Below are positions 17,213-25,498 of a DNA stretch of 64,000 nt, in pieces. The stretch lies in NCBI GenBank assembly GCA_032334055.1, contig JAUOZS010000001.1, forward strand, positions 186,001 through 250,000, in the 5' to 3' direction. Every line of letters starts with the position of its first letter. Position 1 is the stretch's first letter. The position numbers were made by a program, and so were the translations under genes. The DNA is from Selenomonadales bacterium 4137-cl. GTDB lineage: Bacteria; Bacillota; Negativicutes; Sporomusales; UBA7701. The notes beneath the pieces were generated by a model, which was not told where the DNA came from, searched no databases, and worked only from the letters and a program-made list of their open reading frames with translations.

Positions 17213-17961
17213 GAGACGATCTCTTGGTCGTTTCCGGCCTGGCGAAGATATATAAGGGGCGGGACGGCGAGGTGCCGGCTCTGTCGGGCATAGACCTCAG
17301 GGTGGGCAGACAGGAGTTTGTCAGCATCGTGGGCGCGAGCGGCTGCGGAAAAAGCACGCTGCTGAGGATAATCGCCGGGCTGGACGGCGACTACCGGGGC
17401 GCGGTGACGGTGCGCGGACGGCGGGTTACCGGCGCCGGCCTGGACAGGGGAATCGTTTTTCAGGAACCGCGGCTGCTGCCGTGGCTGACGGTGGCGGAGA
17501 ACGTGGCGTTCGCGCTGCAGAAAGGCAGCCGGGAGGAGAAGGCGCTGATAGTCGCCGCCCATCTGGAGAAGGTTGGGCTGACGGGGTTCGCGAAGGCTTA
17601 TCCGGGGGAGCTGTCCGGCGGGATGGCGCAGCGGGTGGCGATCGCCCGGGCGTTGGTCAACCGGCCGGAGATTCTGCTGCTGGACGAGCCTTTCGGTGCT
17701 CTGGACGCGCTTACGCGCCTGAGGATGCAGCACGAGCTGCTCGAATTATGGCGCGACGGCGGGACGACGATGATTATGGTGACCCACGATATCGAGGAGG
17801 CCGTTTACCTGGGAGACCGGGTGGTGGTGATGTCAGAACGGCCTGGAACGGTGCGGAAGGAGCTCGCGGTGAATCTGCCGCGGCCGCGGAGCCGTTCCGA
17901 TGCGGCGTTTCAGTTGCTCCGTCAGGCAATCGGCCGGGAATTTCACGCTGACTTGGGATAA
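17185..17961 (+). CDS. ABC transporter ATP-binding protein (NitT/TauT type)
   Basis: This 258-residue ATPase has Walker A (GASGCGKST), the Q loop (VFQEPRLLPWLT), the signature LSGGMAQR, Walker B (ILLLDEPFGALD) and the switch His (MVTHDIEEA). It powers the importer formed with the two preceding genes. ATG 17185 is chosen because AAGAGGG lies upstream and translation from it gives the standard SsuB/TauB-like N-terminus; it overlaps the permease by 28 bp. Upstream in-frame sequence is antibiased low-complexity read-through of the permease. Confidence 0.9.
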   Translation: MENCLYRGIGDDLLVVSGLAKIYKGRDGEVPALSGIDLRVGRQEFVSIVGASGCGKSTLLRIIAGLDGDYRGAVTVRGRRVTGAGLDRGIVFQEPRLLPWLTVAENVAFALQKGSREEKALIVAAHLEKVGLTGFAKAYPGELSGGMAQRVAIARALVNRPEILLLDEPFGALDALTRLRMQHELLELWRDGGTTMIMVTHDIEEAVYLGDRVVVMSERPGTVRKELAVNLPRPRSRSDAAFQLLRQAIGREFHADLG

Positions 17962-17984
17962 AATCGGCGCGGGAGGGACTGTTC

Positions 17985-18473
17985 ATGGTAACTATCAGGC
18001 GGGCGGAGGATTCCGACTTTGGCGATATCTGGCCGATTCTCAAGGAAGTTTTTTCGCGGGGGGATACTTATTCTTTTTCGCCGGATACCTCCGAGAGGGA
18101 AGCGTTCCGCATCTGGATGGAGACGCCGCTCGCAACTTATGTCGCGGTGGAGGACGGCAGGGTGATGGGGACATATTTCTTGAAGCCCAATCAGCCCGGG
18201 CTGGGAGCGCATGTCTGCAACGCCGGGTATGCCGTCGGTTCCGCGGTCCGCGGCCGGGGAATCGGACGGGCGATGTGCGAGCACTCGCTGAGTGAGGCGC
18301 GGGCGCTGGGCTTTAAGGCGATGCAGTTTAATTTCGTTGTGTCCACTAACAAAGCGGCGGTCGAGCTGTGGCAGAAATGCGGGTTCGCGATTGCCGGCCG
18401 GCTGCCGAAAGCGTTTGCGCATAAGGATCAAGGGCTGGTGGACGCCTTGGTCATGTACCGGTGGCTAGATTGA
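17985..18473 (+). CDS. GNAT-family N-acetyltransferase
   Basis: This 162-residue GNAT protein has the acetyl-CoA pyrophosphate loop VRGRGIGRAMCEHSLSEA (about 87-104) and a C-terminal NKAAVELWQKCGFAIAGRLPKAF typical of small-molecule or amino-acid acetyltransferases. The substrate is unknown. It starts 23 bp after the ATPase and may be the tail of that operon, with the flavin reductase next. Confidence 0.85.
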   Translation: MVTIRRAEDSDFGDIWPILKEVFSRGDTYSFSPDTSEREAFRIWMETPLATYVAVEDGRVMGTYFLKPNQPGLGAHVCNAGYAVGSAVRGRGIGRAMCEHSLSEARALGFKAMQFNFVVSTNKAAVELWQKCGFAIAGRLPKAFAHKDQGLVDALVMYRWLD

Positions 18474-18513
18474 CGGCTGGCGGCGATATTATGCGAGACG
18501 GGGTGTGGTTTCG

Positions 18514-19119
18514 ATGAAAAAGTCTTTGGGAGCGCTGACGCCGGCTATGCCGTTGCCGGTGTGGGTGATCGGCAGCTACGGCGGGGACGGCGCGCCCTGC
18601 CTGATGACCGCCGCCTGGTGTGGCGTATGCTGCTCCGAGCCGCCCTGTGTGGCCGTGGCAGTGCGGAATTCGCGATTGACGCATGCTAATATCGCGGCGC
18701 GCGGCGCTTTTACCGTCAACATTTCGTCGGAGCGTTACGCGGCTGAGACGGATTATTGCGGTCTCGTTTCGGGACGGGACACGGACAAGTTCGCGGCGAC
18801 GGGGTTGACGGCGGTCGGCAGCGAGTTGGTGGATGCCCCGTATATCGAGGAGTTTCCCCTGGTGCTCGAGTGCTCGGTGCAGAAGACGGTCGAGCTCGGT
18901 AGCCATACCCTGTTCATTGGCAGGGTCGTTGATGCGAAGGCCGATACGGCGGTGCTGGGGGAGAACGGCATGCCCGATATGGCAAGGGTCAAGCCGCTGG
19001 CGTGCAGCCCGGCGGACAGGAATTATTACGCCGTCGGCCGGTTGCTGGGAGGGACGTATTCGCTGGGGCGCGGCCTGACCGGGAAGAAAACGGATGATAA
19101 TAATAAGGAGAGGGGCTGA
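18514..19119 (+). CDS. Flavin reductase-like FMN-binding protein
   Basis: This 201-residue protein of the flavin reductase-like/flavoredoxin family has the split-barrel FMN motifs VIGSYGGDGAPCLMTAAWCGVCCSEPPCVAVAVR and the middle segment AFTVNISSERYAAETDYCG. In anaerobes these act as small FMN electron carriers or reductases. The Cys pair CGVCC is unusual and could be redox active. ATG 18514 is preferred over GTG 18505. A poorly paired hairpin with a T run follows near 19120-19150. The partner is not evident. Confidence 0.85.
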   Translation: MKKSLGALTPAMPLPVWVIGSYGGDGAPCLMTAAWCGVCCSEPPCVAVAVRNSRLTHANIAARGAFTVNISSERYAAETDYCGLVSGRDTDKFAATGLTAVGSELVDAPYIEEFPLVLECSVQKTVELGSHTLFIGRVVDAKADTAVLGENGMPDMARVKPLACSPADRNYYAVGRLLGGTYSLGRGLTGKKTDDNNKERG

Positions 19120-19207
19120 TCCGGATAGCCGGTTGGCCTTTTTTTGCTGTCTGCGGCAGGACGGTGGCTGAAGGGGACGCGAGTTTTTTTTTGGGAAAGG
19201 GTGTGTC

Positions 19208-19216
19208 AAAATGATA
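19208..19216 (+). promoter_or_regulatory. Possible degenerate copy of the sigma-54 activator site
   Basis: The 9-bp AAAATGATA matches the left block of the 32-bp element found three times near 36-47 kb and lies 74 bp upstream of a sigma-54 promoter. The rest of the element is not conserved here, so this may be chance or a weak site. The remainder of 19120-19410 shows no gene. Confidence 0.3.
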
Positions 19217-19290
19217 AATCAGGTCGGGGGACTCTTTTCTTAACCACGGAAGTTGCTGGGGCGGCGCCCGTTCGACAAGTGAGGAAACGA

Positions 19291-19306
19291 TGGCACGGAT
19301 ATTGCA
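19291..19306 (+). promoter_or_regulatory. Sigma-54 (RpoN) promoter of the molybdenum-cofactor cluster
   Basis: TGGCACG-GATA-TTGCA gives both invariant dinucleotides at the -24 and -12 positions with the exact spacing of the sigma-54 consensus. It lies about 105 bp upstream of the first gene of the cluster. The transcribed leader (about 19318-19410) contains GC-rich inverted pieces but no riboswitch I can name. Confidence 0.88.
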
Positions 19307-19410
19307 AGTGCTTATAGATATATAAGCCGGCCGACAGGGCTGATGCCTGATTACGCCGCCGGCACCGGTGGTAACCGGGTAGACAACGAGCCTTTGAGGA
19401 GATGGTTTAG

Positions 19411-20433
19411 ATGCAGATGATCAGAGTAGAAGATGCGGTCGGCAGCGTGCTTTGCCACGATATCACCAGGATTGTGCCCGGCAAGGCCAAGGGTCCGGCG
19501 TTCAAAAAGGGTCATATCGTCTCCGCGGAAGACATCCCTGAGCTGCTGAAGATGGGCAAGGAGCACCTGTATGTTTGGGAGCTTAACAAGGGGTTCGTGC
19601 ACGAGAACGATGCCGGTCTTAGGATAGCCCAAGTGCTTAAGGGACAAGGGCTTTCGCTGACCGAACCGAGCGAGGGCAAGGTCAAACTCGTCGCTGAGAC
19701 CGACGGCCTGTGCGTTATCGACGAGAAGCGCCTGCTGGAGCTTAACATGCTGGAAGAGATCGCTGCGGCGACGGTCAATAACGGCCGGCCGGTTAAGAAA
19801 GGGATGGTCGTCGCCGGGGTGAGGGTCATTCCGCTGGTTATCGCGGAGGAGAAGCTGGTGCAGGCGGAAGCAATCGCGCCGGCGGGCGGCATTGTCGAGG
19901 TGAAGCCTTTCCGCCCTTACAAGGTGGGGGTGATAACCACCGGCAGCGAGGTTTTTCACGGGAGGATCGAGGACAAGTTCGGACCGGTTGTCAGGGAGAA
20001 AGTTGAGGCGTTCGGCTGCCGGGTGATTGCGCACATTATCGTGCCTGACGACGTGGAGCGGATCTCCGGCGCGATTAAAACGCTACTGGCGGGCGGCGCG
20101 GAGATGATCCTTACCACCGGCGGCATGTCGGTCGACCCCGACGACGTAACGCCGACCGCCATCAGGGCGGCGGGAGCGTCGATCGTAACTTACGGGGCGC
20201 CTGTGCTGCCGGGCGCGATGCTGATGGTCGCTTATATGGATCAGGTGCCGATTCTCGGGCTGCCCGGTTGTGTGATGTATCACAAGACGACGGTTTTTGA
20301 TCTGGTCCTGACGCAGGTTTTGGCGGGCCAGACGATCACCCGGGAGATGATCGCCAAGCTGGGCATGGGTGGAATGTGCCTTGAGTGCGAGGTTTGCCAC
20401 TATCCTAAATGCTCGTTCGGCACAGGCGCATAG
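19411..20433 (+). CDS. Molybdopterin-binding (MoCF domain) protein with C-terminal Cys motif
   Basis: This 340-residue protein has a C-terminal half that is a MogA/MoeA/CinA-type molybdopterin-binding domain (about 165-300; KVGVITTGSEVFHG, ILTTGGMSVDPDDVTPTAI, LPGCVMYHKTTVFD). The N-terminal half resembles the MoeA-like lid (RVEDAVGSVLCHDITRIVPG). The tail has CLECEVCHYPKCSFG, a Cys motif absent from classical MoeA. It is the first gene behind the sigma-54 promoter and is followed 15 bp later by moeA. It may insert metal, sort molybdenum from tungsten, or act as a carrier; no function is proven. Confidence 0.85.
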   Translation: MQMIRVEDAVGSVLCHDITRIVPGKAKGPAFKKGHIVSAEDIPELLKMGKEHLYVWELNKGFVHENDAGLRIAQVLKGQGLSLTEPSEGKVKLVAETDGLCVIDEKRLLELNMLEEIAAATVNNGRPVKKGMVVAGVRVIPLVIAEEKLVQAEAIAPAGGIVEVKPFRPYKVGVITTGSEVFHGRIEDKFGPVVREKVEAFGCRVIAHIIVPDDVERISGAIKTLLAGGAEMILTTGGMSVDPDDVTPTAIRAAGASIVTYGAPVLPGAMLMVAYMDQVPILGLPGCVMYHKTTVFDLVLTQVLAGQTITREMIAKLGMGGMCLECEVCHYPKCSFGTGA

Positions 20434-20448
20434 AGGAGACGTAGAAAG

Positions 20449-21681
20449 ATGAAAAGGAACGTGGCACTGGAAGAAGCCCAGGATTTGCTATTAAGGATGG
20501 CCTGCCCGGTTAAGGAGTGCAAAATACCGTTGTTCGACGCCGCCGGCCGGGTTTTGAGCCGGGAGATTAAGGCGCCGATCAACCTGCCGCCGTTCGACAG
20601 ATCCCCGCTTGACGGGTATGCGGTAAGGGCAGAGGATATTGCGGCGGCATCGGAGGCTTACCCGACCTCTCTCGAGGTGATCGAGGAGGTTGCGGCCGGC
20701 TACGCGGCCAGGCAGAGAGTTACGGCGAAGACCGCCATAAAGGTGATGACGGGAGCGCCGATTCCGGCGGGGGCCGACGTGGTTATAAAACATGAGGATG
20801 TTACGCGGACGGGGAATATCTGCAAGTTTTTCTATCCGCTTAAGTCGGGCAGCAATATCGTTCGCACCGGCGAGGACGTAAAGAAGGGCGAGTTAATCGC
20901 CGCGCCCGGCACGCATGTGTCGCCTGCCATGGTCGGACTAATCGCCGCCCTGGGCTTTGCCGAGGTATCGGTTTACAACAAGGTCAAGGTCGCGGTCATA
21001 AGTACGGGCGACGAGCTGGTGGACTGCTCCCAGCCGCTGCAGCCGGGGAAGATTTATAACAGCAACCTGCCCAGCCTGGTGGCGGCTTGTCTGAAGCTGG
21101 GCGCGAAAATCACAGCCCTCGGCAACGTACCAGACGAGCTGGATTCGATCGCCGATATTATTTCTCTGGGGCTGGCTGATGCTGACATCGTCATCACGAC
21201 CGGCGGGGTTTCGGCGGGCGATTACGACGTTGTGCCGGACGCGCTCGACCGGTTAGGGATAAATGTTATTTACCGGGGGGTCAATATGAAACCCGGTTCG
21301 CCGGTTCTGGCCGCCGAATACAACAATAAGTTCATCGTCTGCCTGTCAGGCAACCCGGCTGCGGCGCTGGTAACATTCGATCTTATCGCCGTGCCGCTGA
21401 TCAAGAAAAAGATGGGGCTGACCAGCTACCTGCCAACCAGGCTGGACGCCGTCTTCGAAGGAGAGTTCGGCAAGCCCAGCCCACAGCGCCGCTTTCTGCG
21501 CGGCCGCCTGCAGGTGAACGAGGGCGCGAACAGCGTGACGCTGACAGGCGAGCAAAGCAATGGTGTTCTTAAGTCGCTGATTAATTGCAACGCGTATATC
21601 GATGTGCCGGCCGGCAGCGGCCGGATGAATGCCGGGCAGGATGTATCGGTGCTGGTCGTCGACGATGTTTTTGGGCACTAG
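20449..21681 (+). CDS. moeA: Molybdopterin molybdotransferase MoeA
   Basis: This 410-residue MoeA has the four-domain pattern: the N-terminal PLPPFDRSPLDGYAVRAED-type start of the family (here NLPPFDRSPLDGYAVRAED), TGAPIPAGADVVIKHEDV in domain II, the MoCF-binding core (VISTGDELV, TTGGVSAGDYD) and LSGNPAAALVTFD, then a C-terminal beta domain. It ligates molybdate (or tungstate) to adenylylated molybdopterin. It sits between the MoCF-binding protein and mobA in one transcription unit. The length equals the E. coli protein. Confidence 0.95.
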   Translation: MKRNVALEEAQDLLLRMACPVKECKIPLFDAAGRVLSREIKAPINLPPFDRSPLDGYAVRAEDIAAASEAYPTSLEVIEEVAAGYAARQRVTAKTAIKVMTGAPIPAGADVVIKHEDVTRTGNICKFFYPLKSGSNIVRTGEDVKKGELIAAPGTHVSPAMVGLIAALGFAEVSVYNKVKVAVISTGDELVDCSQPLQPGKIYNSNLPSLVAACLKLGAKITALGNVPDELDSIADIISLGLADADIVITTGGVSAGDYDVVPDALDRLGINVIYRGVNMKPGSPVLAAEYNNKFIVCLSGNPAAALVTFDLIAVPLIKKKMGLTSYLPTRLDAVFEGEFGKPSPQRRFLRGRLQVNEGANSVTLTGEQSNGVLKSLINCNAYIDVPAGSGRMNAGQDVSVLVVDDVFGH

Positions 21682-21705
21682 GCGCCGGATCGGGAGGTTA
21701 TTGCG

Positions 21706-22317
21706 ATGGGGGTCAGCGGCATAGTCCTTGCCGGCGGGCGCAGTTCGCGGATGGGGCGGGACAAGACGTTGCTGGTGGTCGAAAATGAGACGCTTATCGA
21801 GCGGACGGTGAAGGAACTGCGCCGCATTACCGACGAAATTATCATCGCGAGCAACGCAACGGCCAAGTATGGCCTGCCGGGCGTCCGGGAGGTGCCGGAT
21901 GTTTTCCCCGGCATGGGTCCGCTCGGCGGTCTTCATGCCGGTCTGCTCGCGGCGCAGAACGACGTCGTGTTCGCGGTAGCCGCCGATATGCCGTGTTTTA
22001 CTGATAAACTGGCGGCTTATCTGCTGGGCCGCAAAGGCGACCACGACGCTGTGGTGCCGCGGCCTGGCCAGGAGTGGGAACCGCTTTGCGCCGTATATTC
22101 CCGGGCATGCGCCGGACCGATAGAACAGTGCCTGCGGGCAGGGATGAAGAAGGTCTACAGCTTTTATCCGGCGGTGAAGGTGCTTGCCGTGACCGGGGAG
22201 GAACTCGGCGCGGCGGGGTTGCCGGCCACTATGTTTTTTAATCTTAACGCCCCGGAGGACCTTGACCTGCTGCGGCGGGGAAATGGACCGGAGGGCGGGC
22301 CGGAAGTTTCCGGGTAG
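21706..22317 (+). CDS. mobA: Molybdenum cofactor guanylyltransferase MobA
   Basis: This 203-residue nucleotidyltransferase has the GTP-binding signature LAGGRSSRMGRDK at the N-terminus and AADMPCF as the metal-binding loop. It forms the guanine dinucleotide cofactor (bis-MGD) needed by DMSO-reductase-family enzymes, which is exactly the enzyme type encoded at 39-49 kb. It starts 24 bp after moeA with a GGGAGG-like site. Confidence 0.93.
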   Translation: MGVSGIVLAGGRSSRMGRDKTLLVVENETLIERTVKELRRITDEIIIASNATAKYGLPGVREVPDVFPGMGPLGGLHAGLLAAQNDVVFAVAADMPCFTDKLAAYLLGRKGDHDAVVPRPGQEWEPLCAVYSRACAGPIEQCLRAGMKKVYSFYPAVKVLAVTGEELGAAGLPATMFFNLNAPEDLDLLRRGNGPEGGPEVSG

Positions 22318-22367
22318 AGTCGCCGCGGAATTAGCAGCATATTTAACTTGATCAGGAGGTAGCAATC

Positions 22368-23192
22368 ATGAAAAACGCGACCATTGTATTTACCAAAGTG
22401 CCGAAAGCCGGTGTGACCAAAACGCGGCTTACGACCGACCGGGGCGGGATTCTTACGCCAGAGGAAGCAAAAGACCTTTACGAGGGCTGTGTGCTTGACG
22501 CAATCAACGCCTGCATCGCCGCCGACTGCGGCGACGTGATGATTTGCTATAATCAGGGCGGCGACCGGGAATATCTCGAGAGCTTTCTGACCCGCGTTTC
22601 CAACCGCGCGAGCATCAAGGAAGTGTTCTGCGACGCGGGTGGTTCGTTCGACGAGTGCATGCAGTATGCCGCCGACTACGTTTTGAAGAACGGCAACGCG
22701 GAACGGCTGGCTGACAGTCTGCTGATCGTCGGCGGCGACCTGCCCAGCCTGCAGCCTGCGATCATCCGCGACGCAGTAGCGAAGCTGACGCGATTGGCGA
22801 AGACCGACGCCGGGATGGCGGCAGCCAGGTTCAAGGGCGAACCGGTCGGGGCGGCCCTTATAGAAGGCGCCTGCCAGGAAGGCGGTTTTTCGATCATCGG
22901 TTATACCTACAATACGCCGTTCGAGTTCGACAAGGTATTTTACAATCTGGACGGGATAACGGCGTTGGACGTGGCGCTCGGCAAGGCCCGCGAGCACGGC
23001 ATCCCGTTCGGGTATGTCGAGATGGTGCCTGACGTCGATATCCCGGTTGACCTGGCGGGCATGATTCCGATGGTGAGAAGCATCCAACTGGCGGCCCGCT
23101 ACGACGACGCGGTTATGCTGCCGGTCAATACCATCAGGGTGCTGGATGAAATCGGCCTGGAGGCCACCTCGCCGCCGTCGCCGCAACGCTAA
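22368..23192 (+). CDS. DUF2064 glycosyltransferase-like protein
   Basis: This 274-residue GT-A fold protein of the DUF2064/TIGR04282 kind starts NATIVFTKVPKAGVTKTRL and has the metal loop LLIVGGDLPSL (Asp-containing) and a Cys-rich middle (CVLDAINACIAADCGD). The family is related to MobA-type nucleotidyltransferases and often sits in odd biosynthetic clusters. It directly follows mobA and may be a second cofactor-tailoring enzyme, but this is only an inference from neighbourhood. A CAGGAGGT site precedes the ATG. Confidence 0.8.
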   Translation: MKNATIVFTKVPKAGVTKTRLTTDRGGILTPEEAKDLYEGCVLDAINACIAADCGDVMICYNQGGDREYLESFLTRVSNRASIKEVFCDAGGSFDECMQYAADYVLKNGNAERLADSLLIVGGDLPSLQPAIIRDAVAKLTRLAKTDAGMAAARFKGEPVGAALIEGACQEGGFSIIGYTYNTPFEFDKVFYNLDGITALDVALGKAREHGIPFGYVEMVPDVDIPVDLAGMIPMVRSIQLAARYDDAVMLPVNTIRVLDEIGLEATSPPSPQR

Positions 23193-23231
23193 AGGACGGC
23201 CGCAAGGCTGGCCGGAAAGGGCGGAACCGAG

Positions 23232-24329
23232 ATGGAGAACAAGGTAAAAGAGTTGGCGGAAAGGTGTATCGAGTGCGGGCTATGCAAAGGGTGTTGCCCG
23301 TTGCTCGCCGGGATGGAGGAGTCGCCCGGCAAGGCGGCGGCGCGGGGGGCGACGGCGGAGGAGTCGTTCAGCTGCGCGTTGTGCGGCTGCTGTGAAGCCG
23401 TATGCCCGGTAGGGGTGAGCCCTAAAGAGCTGTTCGCCGCGGGACGGCGCGCTGCCATAGCGGCCGAAGACTTCAGGCTGGACGAGTATTTGTACCTTCT
23501 TCCCGACCGCGACAACAATTTGATGAGTGTTTATCGCCGCTTCAGCGGCATCGACTATGGCGATATCGCCGTGAAAGGCGAGGCGTCACGGTGTTTTTTC
23601 CCGGGATGTACGCTGATGACTTACGCTCCCGAGCTGACGCGGGCGGTGTTTTCCCGGCTGCAGAAAGACTGTGGCTGCGACGGGATGCTTACCGACTGTT
23701 GCGGTAAACCACTGACCCAGATGGGCTTGCCGCAACGGGCGGAGGCTGCGGCCGCTAAACTTGTGGCGCGGCTTAAGGCGCATGCGGTCCGCGAGGTTAT
23801 CGTCGCTTGCCCGGGCTGTTATTACGAGCTGTTGCCGGTGCTTGCGGCGGCGGGGGTAACTTTAAAGACTGTTTATGAGGTGCTTGAGCTGCCGTCCGTC
23901 GATGGTGCCGGCCGGATATGCACCGTTCACGATTCGTGCCCCGACAGGCGTGAGGGCGTTTTCGGCCGCCAGGTGCGCGCGGCGCTGGCGAAGAGCGGTT
24001 TTCAGACGGTGGAAATGTCTCACAGCGGGAAAAAGACCATCTGCTGCGGAAGCGGGGGAATGATTTCGAGTTTCCGCCCCGACTTCACGGAGGAGTTTGT
24101 GGGACGGCGCCTCGCGGAGGTGCGGGAGTCGAAGGCCGAGATTCTCGCAAACTACTGCGCCAGTTGTACCGCGAAATTCGCGGCGGCCGCGGACGATGTC
24201 TGTGTTGTGCATGCATTGAGTCTGCTGCTGGGGCGGGACGACGATTTCACCGCCGCGAAGAAGAGGATGGCCGCAATGCTGGAGGGCCCGGAGGGAGACG
24301 AGATCTGGGCAAGAATTATGGCTGATTGA
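23232..24329 (+). CDS. HdrD/GlpC-like Fe-S electron-transfer protein
   Basis: This 365-residue protein has an N-terminal ferredoxin domain with two 4Fe-4S motifs (CIECGLCKGCCP and CALCGCCEAVCP, about 12-60) followed by two CCG domains of the heterodisulfide-reductase/GlpC/lactate-dehydrogenase type (CFFPGCTLMTY with CCGKP; CTVHDSCPD with CCGSGG and CASC). Such proteins pass electrons between quinone or ferredoxin and a catalytic partner, often a thiol/disulfide. It lies within the molybdenum-cofactor cluster, 40 bp after the DUF2064 gene, so it may donate electrons to a step in cofactor or sulfur handling. Confidence 0.85.
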   Translation: MENKVKELAERCIECGLCKGCCPLLAGMEESPGKAAARGATAEESFSCALCGCCEAVCPVGVSPKELFAAGRRAAIAAEDFRLDEYLYLLPDRDNNLMSVYRRFSGIDYGDIAVKGEASRCFFPGCTLMTYAPELTRAVFSRLQKDCGCDGMLTDCCGKPLTQMGLPQRAEAAAAKLVARLKAHAVREVIVACPGCYYELLPVLAAAGVTLKTVYEVLELPSVDGAGRICTVHDSCPDRREGVFGRQVRAALAKSGFQTVEMSHSGKKTICCGSGGMISSFRPDFTEEFVGRRLAEVRESKAEILANYCASCTAKFAAAADDVCVVHALSLLLGRDDDFTAAKKRMAAMLEGPEGDEIWARIMAD

Positions 24330-24350
24330 CCACGAGAGGAGTTTTAACTA

Positions 24351-25313
24351 GTGCAGAACAAGATGCTTGCCGAAGCGATGCGGAAGGCGCTTACCCTTCG
24401 GTGGTCTCCGGTAGCCGTTCGGCTGCTGCGGCCCGGTGAGGCGGTTCCCGAGGGGGTTGTCGAGCCGGCGGACCGGATCAGGCACTGCCAATCGATAACC
24501 GCCGCCAGGCGGGGGAATTGCCTTTATATTCCGCCGCGGAAACACGCCTGCCCCGACGGGGCCGGCATAATGGGGCTTATCACCATGTCTCCCAAGCTGC
24601 GGTCGGGTGACCTGTACCTGTTGTTCAAGAAATTGCCCACGATCGAGTGCGCCCGCAAGATGATCGCCTCGCGGCCGGAGTTTGCGCCCGGCAGTTATAC
24701 GGCGACGGTGCTCGCACCTCTGGAGAAGGCGACGTTCGAGCCTGATGTGGTGATCATGACCTTGTTGCCGGAACAGGCGATGTGGCTGTGCTGCGCATCC
24801 ACCTACGGCAGCGGCGACCGGCAGGTGTTCCACACCTCCGGCTACAATTCGACCTGCGCCGATTTGACCGTCCAGGTGATGAAAAGCCAACAGATGAATA
24901 TCTCGTTCGGCTGTTACGGGGCAAGGGCTTCTTCCGATGTCGAGGATGCCGAGGTGTATGTGTCGATTCCCTACGGGCAGTTGCCCACGATCGTAGCTTC
25001 GCTGGAGAAGCTGGCGGCCAAGAGCATTCCCGAGGCGCGGCGGCGTCTATATATGCCGCCGGTGATCGACAGCACGGCCCATACGGGCGGGGCGGCAGCT
25101 TCGCAGCGGGTAGAAGTGGTCATCGACGCGAACCGTTGCAACGGGTGCGGGATATGCGAGGCTTTTTGCCCGGAGTATGTGCTGGAGCTTGCGGAAACTG
25201 CCGACGGCGAAAAAGCCCGGGTGGCCGCTGGCGATAAATGCTGCGCCTGTTATACCTGCGTAGGACAATGCCCGCAGCAGGCTATCCAGTTAAGGCCTGC
25301 CGGCAGAGGCTGA
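24351..25313 (+). CDS. DUF169 protein fused to a 2[4Fe-4S] ferredoxin domain
   Basis: This 320-residue protein has residues about 1-230 forming a DUF169-type domain (LRWSPVAVRLLRPGEAVP, CQSITAARRG, CPDGAGIMGL), and about 255-315 holding two 4Fe-4S motifs (CNGCGICEAFCP and CCACYTCVGQCP). DUF169 proteins are common in anaerobes and their role is not established. It uses a GTG start with AGAGGAG upstream and follows the HdrD-like gene by 21 bp, suggesting the two act together as a redox pair. Confidence 0.82.
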   Translation: MQNKMLAEAMRKALTLRWSPVAVRLLRPGEAVPEGVVEPADRIRHCQSITAARRGNCLYIPPRKHACPDGAGIMGLITMSPKLRSGDLYLLFKKLPTIECARKMIASRPEFAPGSYTATVLAPLEKATFEPDVVIMTLLPEQAMWLCCASTYGSGDRQVFHTSGYNSTCADLTVQVMKSQQMNISFGCYGARASSDVEDAEVYVSIPYGQLPTIVASLEKLAAKSIPEARRRLYMPPVIDSTAHTGGAAASQRVEVVIDANRCNGCGICEAFCPEYVLELAETADGEKARVAAGDKCCACYTCVGQCPQQAIQLRPAGRG

Positions 25314-25498
25314 TTTTAAGACGCAAAATGCAAAAAAAGCATCATTTTGAGAAGCGGACCGGGTTGTGGCGGTAAGACGGCTTTGCGGCCGTGACTGTAC
25401 CGGGGGCTTGTTTCAAGGGATTATGGCCTTTTATACGAGTTGGTATGAATCTTGCTTCTAAGTATTACAGGCCGAAAAGCCCGCGAGGAGGATGCGAT

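Noticed and set aside
19310..19410. A molybdenum-cofactor riboswitch in the leader of the cofactor cluster
   Set aside because: GC-rich inverted pieces are present but the conserved core of the class cannot be recognised, so I did not call it.
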